DNA of 64,000 nt, from contig NZ_SBIK01000007.1 of the NCBI RefSeq assembly GCF_006503695.1, positions 50,828 through 114,827 of the forward strand, read 5' to 3'. Made by a program: the position numbers and the translations under genes. The notes beneath the pieces are model-generated. The model made no database searches. It was not told the DNA's origin and was given only the letters and a program-made list of their open reading frames with translations. This DNA comes from Tepidiphilus succinatimandens (GTDB lineage: Bacteria > Pseudomonadota > Gammaproteobacteria > Burkholderiales > Rhodocyclaceae). This document shows, in pieces, positions 48,692 to 56,778 of the stretch. The first letter of the stretch is position 1; each line of letters opens with the position of its first letter.

Positions 48692-49864
48692 CTACGCTGA
48701 TGTCACACTCACCGCTTCGCCCCCTTCCTGCAGCACGGCGCAGAGCACCGCTTCCGCCTGGCGAAAGATCTCGGCCCAAGAGCGGCGAGCCGCCGCGGCG
48801 CGCGCCGCCGTGCCCAGACGCCGCCGCAAGGGGGCATCGGCGGCGATCCGGCAGGCCCGCGCGATGAAGGAGTCCTCATCCCCCGGCGGGCAGGACAAGC
48901 CGCTCACGCCGTCCTCCACGCACTCGGCCACCGCCGCCTCGTCGTAGCCCACCAGCGGCAGGCCGCTCGCCATCGCCTCGAGCACGACGTTGCCGAAGGT
49001 TTCCGTCAGGCTCGGAAAGAGGAAGAGATCGGCCGAGGCGTAGTGCGCTGCCAGATCCTCGCCCCGGCGCGCGCCGCAGAAAACGAACTCAGGATGATCG
49101 CGCCGCCAGCAGGCCGCCATGGGCCCTTCCCCCACCACGACCAACTTCGCCTCAGGACGATGCGCCGCAATGGCCTGAAACGCCCGCGCGAGCAGATCGA
49201 GGTTCTTCTCCGGCGCGAGCCGCCCGACGTAGAGCACCGCCAGCCCCTCCTCCCCTACGCCCCAGTGCCGGCGCAGCGCCGGATCGCGCCGCGCGGGAGA
49301 GAACAGCTCGGCGTCGACGCCGCGCGCGAGCACCTCGACCCGGCGGTATCCCGCCGCGAGCAGGGCGTCGCGCTGGCGCTGCGTCGGCACGAACGTACAC
49401 TGCGTCGCATTGTGAAAAGCGCGTAGATAGGCCGCGATCCCGCCGCGCAACCAACCGAGGCCGTAATGGGCCCCATAGGCGTCGAAATTCGTATGCAAGG
49501 CCGAGGTGAGCGGAATGCCCAGACGGCGCGCCGCCGCGAGCGCCGCCAGACCCAGCGGTCCTTCGGTGACCAGATGCACCCCATCGGGCCGCTTCTGCCG
49601 CCAATGGCGCACGAGTCGTCCATACGCCGGCCACCCCATGCGCAAACCCGGATAACGCGGCAAGGCGATCGCGCCCACCCGCAGCGAGGCCACGCCCGCG
49701 AGCTCCTCCCCTTCTGCTCTTCCCTGATCCGGCCGCACCACTTCGAGCTCGTGGCCCGCGGCGACCGCCTCCTGCAGCATCCGCCCGACGGTACGCGCCA
49801 CCCCGTTGATCTCGGGGGGATAGGTCTCGGTGACCACACTCAGACGCAGCCGTCGCTCAGGCAT
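48692..49864 (-). CDS. GT4 glycosyltransferase (Agt/SqdX-like)
   Basis: 390-residue GT-B transferase. It begins MPERRLRLSVVTETYPPEIN with the TETYPPEINGVARTV loop, then LHTNFDAYGAHYG, GVDAELFSPARRDPALRRHW, AVLYVGRLAPEKNLDLLARA and LTETFGNVVLEAMASGLPLVG (EX7E). The overall pattern resembles the group with SqdX and the diacylglycerol glycosyltransferase Agt. The ATG at 49864 overlaps the PPDK-like gene end by 8 nt, and the metallophosphoesterase gene follows after 12 nt, so all are cotranscribed. Expected role: glycosylate diacylglycerol released by the partner (inference). Confidence 0.85.
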   Translation of the reverse strand: MPERRLRLSVVTETYPPEINGVARTVGRMLQEAVAAGHELEVVRPDQGRAEGEELAGVASLRVGAIALPRYPGLRMGWPAYGRLVRHWRQKRPDGVHLVTEGPLGLAALAAARRLGIPLTSALHTNFDAYGAHYGLGWLRGGIAAYLRAFHNATQCTFVPTQRQRDALLAAGYRRVEVLARGVDAELFSPARRDPALRRHWGVGEEGLAVLYVGRLAPEKNLDLLARAFQAIAAHRPEAKLVVVGEGPMAACWRRDHPEFVFCGARRGEDLAAHYASADLFLFPSLTETFGNVVLEAMASGLPLVGYDEAAVAECVEDGVSGLSCPPGDEDSFIARACRIAADAPLRRRLGTAARAAAARRSWAEIFRQAEAVLCAVLQEGGEAVSVTSA

Positions 49865-51494
49865 TCTCCCCCTCCCCGACAAAGCGCGCCCGCAGCGCGG
49901 CGAGCCGCTCCTGCAGCGCCGCATCAGGAACGGTCTGCGTCTGCACCAGTCCGGCATAGACACTGCCGTCGTTGCCATCGAGCGTGATCGGCTCTCCCTC
50001 GGCCACGACCCGCTCGCCGAAGCGCACGCTGCGCGCCCAGCCGTCGATCGTCAAGCCCTCGCACCCGACCACGCATACCTTGCCCATCTGCCGCGCGACC
50101 ACCGCCGCGTGCGAGGTGCGTGCCCCGCGCCGGGTGAGCAGTCCCCCGGCCTGGCGCAGCGCCGCGACGTCGGCCGTCTCGGCATCCTGCCGCACCAAGA
50201 TCACTTTGGCCCCCTGAGCCACTCGCTCCGCCACCCGTTCGGCATCGAGCGCGAGCTCACCGCCGGCAATGCCGGGCGAGGCCGGAATCCCGCACGCGAG
50301 CCGCTGCGGCGCCTCCCCTCCCTCGGTGGCCAGGCGCACCGTCGCCAGCTCCTCCAAGGCGATGTCGCGCGTACGCTCCCAGGCGGCGCGCTCATCGATC
50401 ACTCCCTCGTCGAGCAAATCGAGGGCGATGCGCGCGGCTGCCCGCAAGGTCCGCTTGCCCGAGCGCGCCTGCAGCCAGAAGAGCGTGCCTTCCTGCACCG
50501 TGAATTCGAAATCCTGCATGTCGCCGAAGAGCCGCTCCAGCTTCGTCCCACCGTCGCACAGCTCCTCCCATACCTGGGGCAGACGCGCGGCCAGCCGCTC
50601 GTGCCCCACGGCATTGCGCCGCCCGGAGACCACGTCCTCGCCCTGCGCCTCGAAGAGGAAATCCACCCACGGCCGCGGCGTCCCGTCGGTCGGGTCGCGC
50701 GTGAATCCCACCCCGGCCCCCGAGCGCCGGTCCGCGTTGCCGAAGACCATCTGCTGGATGGTGACCGCCGTACCGAGCGCGTCGTCGATCCCCTGATGCC
50801 GCCGGTAGTCCACGGCCTTGGGGGCATTCCAGGAAGCGAACACCGCCCGCACCGCTTCGCGCAGCTGCACCCGCACCGATTGAGGGAACGCCTCGCCCGC
50901 CTGCTCGCGGTAGCACTCCAGGAAACGGCGCGTGAGCGCGCGCAGCGTGTCGAAAGCGAGCGCCTGTTCCTCCCGCCCCTGGGCGAGCTCGGCGAGCGCC
51001 GCCTCGAACACGCCCGGGTCGATCCCGGCCACCACTTCACCGTAGCCCGCCACCAAGCGCCGGTAGGAATCCCACACCAGCCGCGGATTGCCGGTCAGGC
51101 GCAGCAGCCCCGGCACCGTCTCGTCGCACAAGCCCACGTCGAGCACCGTCTCCATCATCCCCGGCATCGACACCGGCGCCCCCGAGCGCACCGACACGAG
51201 CAAGGGACGACGTGCATCACCCAGGCGCCGAGCGGTGAGTGCCTCCAGCGCCGGCAATCCTGCCGTGAAGAGCGCCTCCTCCCACGCCGCGACCGGCCGG
51301 TGCGCATAGGGCGTTCCCAGCACCAGCGCCGGCGGCACGCGCAAGCCGGCGCTCGCCATCAGCCACAGGTTCCACGCCTTGTTCCCGAGCTGCAGCACCC
51401 CTTTGCTCGGAGGATGGGCCTTGCGCGGCAAAGTCTCCATCTCCCGACGACCAGCGATCAGATAGCACGCCTCGGGCCAATGCGGCGCGTTCAT
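49857..51494 (-). CDS. Pyruvate-phosphate-dikinase-like protein lacking the PEP/pyruvate domain
   Basis: 545 residues covering only the ATP-grasp and phosphohistidine parts of PPDK (normally about 870-900). Visible: LGNKAWNLWLMASAGLRVPP, PLLVSVRSGAPVSMPGMMET, IQQMVFGNADRRSGAGVGF, FEAQGEDVVSGRRNA, MQDFEFTVQEGTLFWLQARS, and GIPASPGIAGGELAL before GGLLTRRGARTSHAAVVAR with the catalytic His. The protein stops just after this swivelling domain; the C-terminal TIM barrel that handles PEP/pyruvate is absent, and the downstream DNA is the GT gene. The start overlaps the DUF47-like gene stop (ATGA). It could phosphorylate itself on His from ATP, but the acceptor must differ from PPDK's. Confidence 0.85.
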   Translation of the reverse strand: MNAPHWPEACYLIAGRREMETLPRKAHPPSKGVLQLGNKAWNLWLMASAGLRVPPALVLGTPYAHRPVAAWEEALFTAGLPALEALTARRLGDARRPLLVSVRSGAPVSMPGMMETVLDVGLCDETVPGLLRLTGNPRLVWDSYRRLVAGYGEVVAGIDPGVFEAALAELAQGREEQALAFDTLRALTRRFLECYREQAGEAFPQSVRVQLREAVRAVFASWNAPKAVDYRRHQGIDDALGTAVTIQQMVFGNADRRSGAGVGFTRDPTDGTPRPWVDFLFEAQGEDVVSGRRNAVGHERLAARLPQVWEELCDGGTKLERLFGDMQDFEFTVQEGTLFWLQARSGKRTLRAAARIALDLLDEGVIDERAAWERTRDIALEELATVRLATEGGEAPQRLACGIPASPGIAGGELALDAERVAERVAQGAKVILVRQDAETADVAALRQAGGLLTRRGARTSHAAVVARQMGKVCVVGCEGLTIDGWARSVRFGERVVAEGEPITLDGNDGSVYAGLVQTQTVPDAALQERLAALRARFVGEGENA

Positions 51495-53440
51495 GACGTC
51501 ACCCCCGTGCGCGCCATCACCATCTGGCGCAAGGCATACCCCACGGCGAGCAGACCGTCGGAGGCTTTCTCCACCGCGGCAGCCATCTGCCCGGCGATCT
51601 GTGCCCCCGTGGGTTTCTCGGACATGGTCGCGACGATGGCGCGGCTCGCCTCGCGCGCGAGCTGGTCGCACAGGCGCTCGGCGCGCAGGATGCGCCACAG
51701 CGTCTGCAAGAACGCGTCCTCGTCCTCCGCCTCCCCCTGCGCACTCACCGCGCGGGCGATCTCTACGGCACGCACCAGATCCTGAATCGCCGCCAAGGTC
51801 GTGTCCGCCAGCCGGCTCAGGGGCTCGCGCGCCCCCGGCGTGAGCCCGGCCAAGGGCCCAACGAAGAGCAGCGAATGCAAAAAGAGCGCCTCCTCGAGCG
51901 CATCGGACACGTCGTCGGCATGCTCCATCAAGGCCACCAGAGGCTGCCAGCGGCTGTGACGCTCGGCACGCGCACGCGCCTGCATCAGGAGATGATCGGC
52001 CTCGCGCTCCCATTGTTTGCCGCGTTGCCCCTGCGCTTCGAGCGCCTCGGGCCCAGGCTCCTCCTCCAGCACGGCGCAGACCTCGCGCGCGATGGCGTGC
52101 GTATACGCCGCATGCTCGGCCAGCAGCTCCAGCTCGAAAGTGCGCTGCCGCAGCAGACGGGCGAGCAGGATGCGCGCCTCGTCGGCGACGAGATCCACCG
52201 GTTGGCGCTCGAGCAGCATGCGGCTCGACACGCGCAGCAAGGTGAAGAGGTACTCACCGGCCGCCTGCGGACCCAACACCTCGTCGAGCCGATCGCCGAT
52301 GCGAAACGCCTCGCCATCGACCGATTCCATGGCCGCGAACACCAGCCGCTCGCCCCCGGCGAGCAACCACCCCATGTGCCCGCACTCCTCCTTGGCCGCC
52401 CGGTAGAGGATCTCCTGGGCCTGCGCCTTGCCGACGAACTGCTGCAAGCGCTTGCGCGCCCGGTTCCAGTCGATCACGAACACGATCTTGGCAGCCAGCT
52501 CCTCCAGCGCCTCCTCGAGCGCAGCGCGATCCTGCCCGCGAAACACCGCCTCCCCCACCATGTAGGGCCGCCCCGCGTTGAGGCCCGCCCCTGCGGCGGA
52601 GGTTTGCACCGTCCAGACGAAACCGACCTCCTCCAGCAAGCGTTGGAAGAAACGGAAACGCCCGCGATGCAGATCCGAATAGTTCAGCCGGATCTCCAGA
52701 TCTTCGACCGTCACCACCAGCACGTGCACGTCGTTCGTACCGATGTCGTTTTGGATGAGCAGGCGCGCGCCGTCGCGCGTGGCCGCCGTATCCAGCCCCG
52801 GGTGAGAGAACTTGAGCGGTGCCGTGCGCCTGAGTCCGCGCATGAACGCCCGCACCAAGGGCCGATCCTCGGGCGCGAGCCCCCAGACGTTCGCCCCGTC
52901 GAGCTCCTCGGTGGCGATCTCGGCGGCCAGCGCATTGAGCGCCTTGTGCAGGTCCATCACCAGCAGGTGCAGGCTATCGCCGCGCTCGCGCTCGCCATGC
53001 GTCAAGGCAGCGAGCTGCTCGGGTTCCAGCCCCTCCTGCGGATCGAGCGAATGCAAGAATTCGAGCCAGGCATCGCGCCGCGCCAGCAGCTCGGCCGGCC
53101 CCGACGGTGCAGACTCGCACACGGGGCGCGCCATCGTCTGCAGATCGGCCGCCACCGCCTCGCACCACCGGTCGAGATGGCGCAGCATCAGCACCCCGTC
53201 GGCAAGATAGGCGCTGCGCACCAGCTCCTGCAGCCACCCCGTCTCCGTCACCCCCGCCCGGGCGAACTCGGCCGACCAGTCCGTCACCGCCGCCTGCGGA
53301 TCACCGGCATGGCGCGCCGCCTCCTGCAGCAAGCTCAGATAGAGCTTGAGCCGGTCATTGGCCGCCAGCGCCGCCTGCACCCAGCCGGGCAACAGCAAGG
53401 AACGCTGTCCCAGCGCCGCCACCGCCTCTTCCTTGCGCAT
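51491..53440 (-). CDS. Large protein with C-terminal PhoU/DUF47-like domain
   Basis: 649-residue protein of unknown function. Roughly the last 230 residues are all-helical with WEREADHLLMQARARAERHSRW, LVALMEHADDVSDALEEALFLH and LCDQLAREASRAIVATM, the pattern of PhoU/DUF47 (Pit accessory) proteins. The central 250 residues (QNDIGTNDVHVLVVTVEDLE, YSDLHRGRFRFFQRLLEEVG, AAKIVFVIDWNRARKRLQQF) are mixed alpha/beta and unrecognised. ATG 53440 has GGAGG five bases upstream; a GTG at 53461 is in frame. It heads the four-gene operon and is coupled to the PPDK-like gene by ATGA, implying that the two proteins work together. Confidence 0.75.
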   Translation of the reverse strand: MRKEEAVAALGQRSLLLPGWVQAALAANDRLKLYLSLLQEAARHAGDPQAAVTDWSAEFARAGVTETGWLQELVRSAYLADGVLMLRHLDRWCEAVAADLQTMARPVCESAPSGPAELLARRDAWLEFLHSLDPQEGLEPEQLAALTHGERERGDSLHLLVMDLHKALNALAAEIATEELDGANVWGLAPEDRPLVRAFMRGLRRTAPLKFSHPGLDTAATRDGARLLIQNDIGTNDVHVLVVTVEDLEIRLNYSDLHRGRFRFFQRLLEEVGFVWTVQTSAAGAGLNAGRPYMVGEAVFRGQDRAALEEALEELAAKIVFVIDWNRARKRLQQFVGKAQAQEILYRAAKEECGHMGWLLAGGERLVFAAMESVDGEAFRIGDRLDEVLGPQAAGEYLFTLLRVSSRMLLERQPVDLVADEARILLARLLRQRTFELELLAEHAAYTHAIAREVCAVLEEEPGPEALEAQGQRGKQWEREADHLLMQARARAERHSRWQPLVALMEHADDVSDALEEALFLHSLLFVGPLAGLTPGAREPLSRLADTTLAAIQDLVRAVEIARAVSAQGEAEDEDAFLQTLWRILRAERLCDQLAREASRAIVATMSEKPTGAQIAGQMAAAVEKASDGLLAVGYALRQMVMARTGVTS

Positions 53441-53864
53441 CTTTCCCTCCGGCGCGACCACGATGCCCCGAGTCTGACGCGGAAAGATTGCGCAGCGATG
53501 ACATGAGACGATACCGGGGCCAAGCCTCTTCCCGGCTCTCTAACGCACTCTCTCAGCCACCCGCTTCCCGTACCCGTTAGCATGAATACCTGCAGCGACC
53601 ATGGCAGGTCGGTGGCGAAAAAGTAAAACAGGGTTGAATTCCATGGTCTCCTCCTTTGACGCGCCCCTTTCGACGGGACGTTCGGGAAGCCACGCTAGCA
53701 GCCTGCGATTATCGTGTCAACCTGTTTTCAATAAAAATCATGCCACGAATCAAATTTTCGGGCGTAAACGTAAAGGTATTGACATTAACTTTCCCTTCCC
53801 CTAGACTGATCCTCGTCGGCGGAATGAAAAGAAAAACTGACGATAAAAGAAGGAGGGGGGGGAG
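53441..53864. other. Intergenic region between divergent phosphate-type and ring-degradation operons
   Basis: 424 bp without a convincing gene. The part next to the DUF47-like gene has ordinary GC; from about 53700 to 53830 it becomes AT-rich and holds the plus-strand promoter described separately. TGTCAA at about 53715-53720 and TTGACA at 53779-53784 are mirror copies. I find no good Pho box oriented toward the minus-strand operon. Short open frames here lack Shine-Dalgarno sites and protein-like composition. Confidence 0.6.
53779..53807 (+). promoter_or_regulatory. Sigma-70-type promoter before the ring-degradation cluster
   Basis: TTGACA at 53779-53784, a 17-nt spacer and TAGACT at 53802-53807 (4 of 6 against TATAAT). 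It lies 58 nt before the start codon of the decayed acyl-CoA dehydrogenase. It probably once served the whole cluster and now drives a pseudogene. Confidence 0.5.
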
Positions 53865-54616
53865 ATGGAGTTCTCGCTCAGCGAAGACCAACAGGCACTG
53901 GTCGATGCAGCCGACCGGTTCGCCACGCAAAGGCTGAAACCGGGCTATCGTGCCCGCGAGCACGCAGGACGGATCGAAAGGGAGCTCGCGCGGGAGATGG
54001 GCCAGCTAGGGTTCATCGCGCCGGAGCTCCCCGTGGACTTCGGTGGCTCGGGGCTGGATCGCCTCAGCAGCGGCTTACTGCTCGAGAGCATCGCCAGGGG
54101 CGATTTCAACGTCGCCTATGTCAATCTCCTCGCCTCCTTGTGCGGGCAGATCGTTGCACAATACGTACGGCCGCTCCTCCATGGCAAGGGAATGGTTGCG
54201 GGCAGTGACGGCGGGAGAGAAACTCATCGCGATCGCCCTGACCGAACCCCACGCAGGGTCGGACGCCGCCCGCATCCGGTTGCGAGCGCAGCGCAAAGGC
54301 GATCATTTCGTGCTCAACGGAGAGAAGGCCTCGATTTCGATGGCTACCCAAGCCGACGTGGCGGTAGTCCTTATGGCTGAAAGACCAAGAGCTTCCGCAC
54401 ACGGCCGAGGCGGCGATGTGCAAGTGGTGGGCGCCAAAGCTCGCCTGCGAGATCATCCAGCAGTGCCTGATCGCCCACGGTCACGGAGGCTACAGCAACG
54501 ATCTGCCGTTCGGTCAGCGCTACCGCGACGTGCTCGGTCTGCAGATCGGCGACGGCACCGCCAACATCATGAAGATGATCATCTCCCGGCAGATGCTCGC
54601 CCGGCATCGCCCCTAG
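53865..54616 (+). pseudogene. Decayed acyl-CoA dehydrogenase (AliB/cyclohexanecarboxyl-CoA dehydrogenase-like)
   Basis: A remnant of an acyl-CoA dehydrogenase gene (normally about 1150 bp). Frame 1 (from 53865, strong GGAGGGGGGGAG upstream) reads MEFSLSEDQQALVDAADRFA to LLASLCGQIVAQ; near 54180 the similarity continues in the +1 frame (AGEKLIAIALTEPHAGSDAA, then VLNGEKASISMATQADVAVV); after about 54400 only the C-terminal end survives in a third frame (WAPKLACEIIQQCLIAHGHG, then QIGDGTANIMKMIISRQMLA). So there are at least two frameshifts plus an internal deletion of roughly 400 bp that removes much of the catalytic half. Its place at the head of badR/badH/badI suggests it was the cyclohexanecarboxyl-CoA dehydrogenase. 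The stop TAG shares a CTAG with the convergent badR stop. Confidence 0.8.
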
Positions 54617-55083
54617 AGTTTGGCCATGTTGTTATGCAGAACGTTGAGATAATGGATGAAGGTGATGCGATCGTCGAACGACAACCCCTTGAGCGCCTTG
54701 TCGTAGAAATCGTGGATCGGTTCGGCAAGATCGGCCCAGAGCTTCTCCCCTTTCGCGGTAAGGCGCACCTTGCGCGAGCGACGGTCCTCCTCGCCGGTGA
54801 CGCGTTCGACGTACCCCTGGCGTTCCAGGCGGTTGAGGATGCCGAAAAGGTTCTGCCGGCTCACCAGCAGATAGCGGCTGAGCTCACCCACGGTCATCCC
54901 CTCGGCCGCCTGCGGACGGGAGAGTGCCCCGAGCACCGACCACTGCTGGGTGGTCACGCCAAACTCGCTCAGCGCCTGCGTCCCTTTGGTGTGCAGCGTG
55001 TTGGCCGTCTGAAAGAAACGAAAGAAGAGACGGTTGTTGATCTCGACGATGGCGAGGGTCTTTTCAGGGGTCAGATCCTTCAT
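54613..55083 (-). CDS. badR: MarR-family regulator (BadR-like)
   Basis: 156-residue winged-helix regulator: LFFRFFQTANTLHTKGTQAL (dimer helices), FGVTTQQWSVLGALSRP, MTVGELSRYLLVSRQNLFGIL (recognition region), LERQGYVERVTGEEDRRSRKV (wing) and a C-terminal dimer helix ending NVLHNNMAKL. BadR of Rhodopseudomonas palustris, the aromatic/cyclohexanecarboxylate regulator that responds to 2-ketocyclohexanecarboxyl-CoA, is the expected counterpart given the neighbours. It is divergent from badH, with a 108-bp shared region containing an inverted repeat. ATG 55083 has no strong Shine-Dalgarno. Confidence 0.78.
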   Translation of the reverse strand: MKDLTPEKTLAIVEINNRLFFRFFQTANTLHTKGTQALSEFGVTTQQWSVLGALSRPQAAEGMTVGELSRYLLVSRQNLFGILNRLERQGYVERVTGEEDRRSRKVRLTAKGEKLWADLAEPIHDFYDKALKGLSFDDRITFIHYLNVLHNNMAKL

Positions 55084-55143
55084 GGGCAACTCATGGCGCA
55101 AAGGCACGCGGCGGGAAAGAATAGGAAAGTATAACCGTAGGGG

Positions 55144-55157
55144 TCCCGGCACCGGGA
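55144..55157. promoter_or_regulatory. Inverted repeat in the badR-badH intergenic region
   Basis: TCCCGGCACCGGGA is a perfect 6-bp palindrome with a 2-nt centre, located between the divergent regulator and dehydrogenase genes, 35 nt upstream of the badH start codon. Its size and position fit a MarR-type operator, but a chance GC palindrome cannot be excluded. Confidence 0.4.
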
Positions 55158-55191
55158 TCGTGTTCGATACCAAGGAGGAAGGAGGAAGATG

Positions 55192-55959
55192 ATGAAAGGC
55201 TTGCGCGACAAAGTAGCGGTAATCACGGGCGGCGGAGGCGGGATCGGTGCGGCCATCTGCCGCCGCTTCGGCGAAGAGGGCACGGCTGTAGCGGTGCTCG
55301 ATCTCAACGGCAAAGCCGCCGAGGAGGTGGCTGGGGAGATCCGTGCCGCCGGCGGCAAGGCCAAAGCCTACCCCGTCGACCTCACCGTACAGGAACAGGT
55401 ACAGGCCACGGTGGCGGCGGTCGAGAATGATCTCGGCCCCATCGACATCCTCGTCAACAACGCGGGCTGGGACCGGGCGGCTCCTTTCCTCAAAACCGAC
55501 AAGGCGCTGTGGGACAAGATCGTGGCGGTCAACCTCTACGGGCCGCTCTACATGCACCACGCAGTGCTGAGCCGGATGGCGGCACGCGGCAAGGGGCGGG
55601 TCGTGAACATCGCCTCGGACGCGGCGCGCGTGGGCTCGTCGGGCGAATCAGTCTATGCCTTTTGCAAAGGCGGGCTGGTGGCGTTCTCGAAAACGATCGC
55701 CCGCGAGCTCGCCCGGCAGAAGATCAACGTGAACGTCGTCTGCCCCGGCCCCACCGACACGGCACTCTTTCGCGATTTTGCCGGCGAAGGCGAACAAGGA
55801 GAGAAGCTGCGCGCGGCGCTCATCAAGGCAATCCCTTTCGGCCGTCTGGGCGAACCCGAAGACGTGGCGGGCATCGTGGTGTTTCTCTCCAGCGACGAAG
55901 CGGCCTTCATCACCGGCCAGGTCATCAGCGTCTCCGGCGGCCTGACGATGGCCGGCTGA
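55192..55959 (+). CDS. badH: 2-hydroxycyclohexanecarboxyl-CoA dehydrogenase-like SDR (BadH)
   Basis: 255-residue short-chain dehydrogenase. The cofactor motif is TGGGGGIGAAICRRF (TGxxxGIG, about residues 12-26), with NNAG in ILVNNAGWDRAAPF and catalytic Ser-Tyr-Lys in NIASDAARVGSSGESVYAFCKGG (Ser, YxxxK). ASDAARVGSSGE, CPGPTDTALF and the SVSGGLTMAG terminus recall R. palustris BadH closely. It oxidises the 2-hydroxyacyl-CoA to the 2-keto form with NAD. ATG 55192 is six bases from GGAGG; ATG 55189 is the alternative. It is 26 nt before badI. Confidence 0.85.
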   Translation: MKGLRDKVAVITGGGGGIGAAICRRFGEEGTAVAVLDLNGKAAEEVAGEIRAAGGKAKAYPVDLTVQEQVQATVAAVENDLGPIDILVNNAGWDRAAPFLKTDKALWDKIVAVNLYGPLYMHHAVLSRMAARGKGRVVNIASDAARVGSSGESVYAFCKGGLVAFSKTIARELARQKINVNVVCPGPTDTALFRDFAGEGEQGEKLRAALIKAIPFGRLGEPEDVAGIVVFLSSDEAAFITGQVISVSGGLTMAG

Positions 55960-55985
55960 TCCACCCAAAAGGAAGGAGCAAGAAG

Positions 55986-56768
55986 ATGGAATATCAGGAC
56001 ATTCTCTACACCAAGGTCGATGGCGTGGCCACGATCACGATCAACCGCCCGCAGCGCTACAACGCCTTCCGCGCCCAAACCTGCGAGGAAATGATCCACG
56101 CCTTCAAAGATGCAGACTTCGACCGCAGCATCGGCGTGGTGGTACTCACCGGCGCCGGTGACAAGGCGTTCTGCACCGGCGGAGACCAGAGCACCCACGA
56201 GGGCGGCTACGGCGGGCGTGGCACCATCGGCCTGCCGATCGAGGAAGTGCAGAGCGTGATCCGTGACATCGCCAAGCCGGTGATCGCGCGGGTGAACGGC
56301 TATGCGATCGGCGGCGGCAACGTGCTCGTGACGCTGTGCGATCTGGCGATCGCCTCCGAGACGGCGCAGTTCGGCCAGGTTGGTCCCAAGGTAGGCTCGG
56401 TGGATCCCGGATTCGGTACGGCGCTGCTGGCGCGCGTCGTGGGCGAGAAGAAGGCACGCGAAATCTGGTATCTATGCCGGCGCTACACGGCCCAGGAAGC
56501 GCTGGCCATGGGGCTCGTCAATGCCGTGGTGCCGCCCGAGCGGCTCGATGAGGAAGTGCGCCGCTGGTGCGACGAGATCCTGGAGAAGAGCCCGACTGCG
56601 ATCGCACTGGCGAAGAAGTCGTTCAACGTCGACACCGAGATGATCCGCGGCATGGGAGCGCTGGCGATGCAGGCGCTGCGCCTCTACTACGAGACGCCGG
56701 AATCGGCCGAGGGCGTGCGCGCGTTCCAGGAAAAACGCAAGCCCGATTTCCGCAAATACGTCAAATGA
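55986..56768 (+). CDS. badI: 2-ketocyclohexanecarboxyl-CoA hydrolase (BadI)
   Basis: 260-residue crotonase-fold enzyme, the same length as R. palustris BadI, catalysing hydrolytic ring opening of 2-ketocyclohexanecarboxyl-CoA to pimeloyl-CoA. FCTGGDQSTHEGGYGGRGT (about residues 63-81), PVIARVNGYAIGGGNVL, QVGPKVGSVDPGFGTALLAR and the end VRAFQEKRKPDFRKYVK match, as I recall it, BadI nearly word for word; the GDQSTH segment is distinctive within crotonases (shared with MenB-like enzymes). It lies between badH and an acyl-CoA dehydrogenase gene. Confidence 0.9.
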   Translation: MEYQDILYTKVDGVATITINRPQRYNAFRAQTCEEMIHAFKDADFDRSIGVVVLTGAGDKAFCTGGDQSTHEGGYGGRGTIGLPIEEVQSVIRDIAKPVIARVNGYAIGGGNVLVTLCDLAIASETAQFGQVGPKVGSVDPGFGTALLARVVGEKKAREIWYLCRRYTAQEALAMGLVNAVVPPERLDEEVRRWCDEILEKSPTAIALAKKSFNVDTEMIRGMGALAMQALRLYYETPESAEGVRAFQEKRKPDFRKYVK

Positions 56769-56778
56769 GGGCGCGTCG

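Noticed and set aside
53461..53520. Possible Pho box upstream of the DUF47-like operon
   Set aside because: Only one TGTCA core is present on the minus strand; no second copy at 11 nt.
53601..53804. Short plus-strand open frame of 67 codons in the large intergenic region
   Set aside because: No Shine-Dalgarno, overlaps the AT-rich promoter region, no protein-like pattern.
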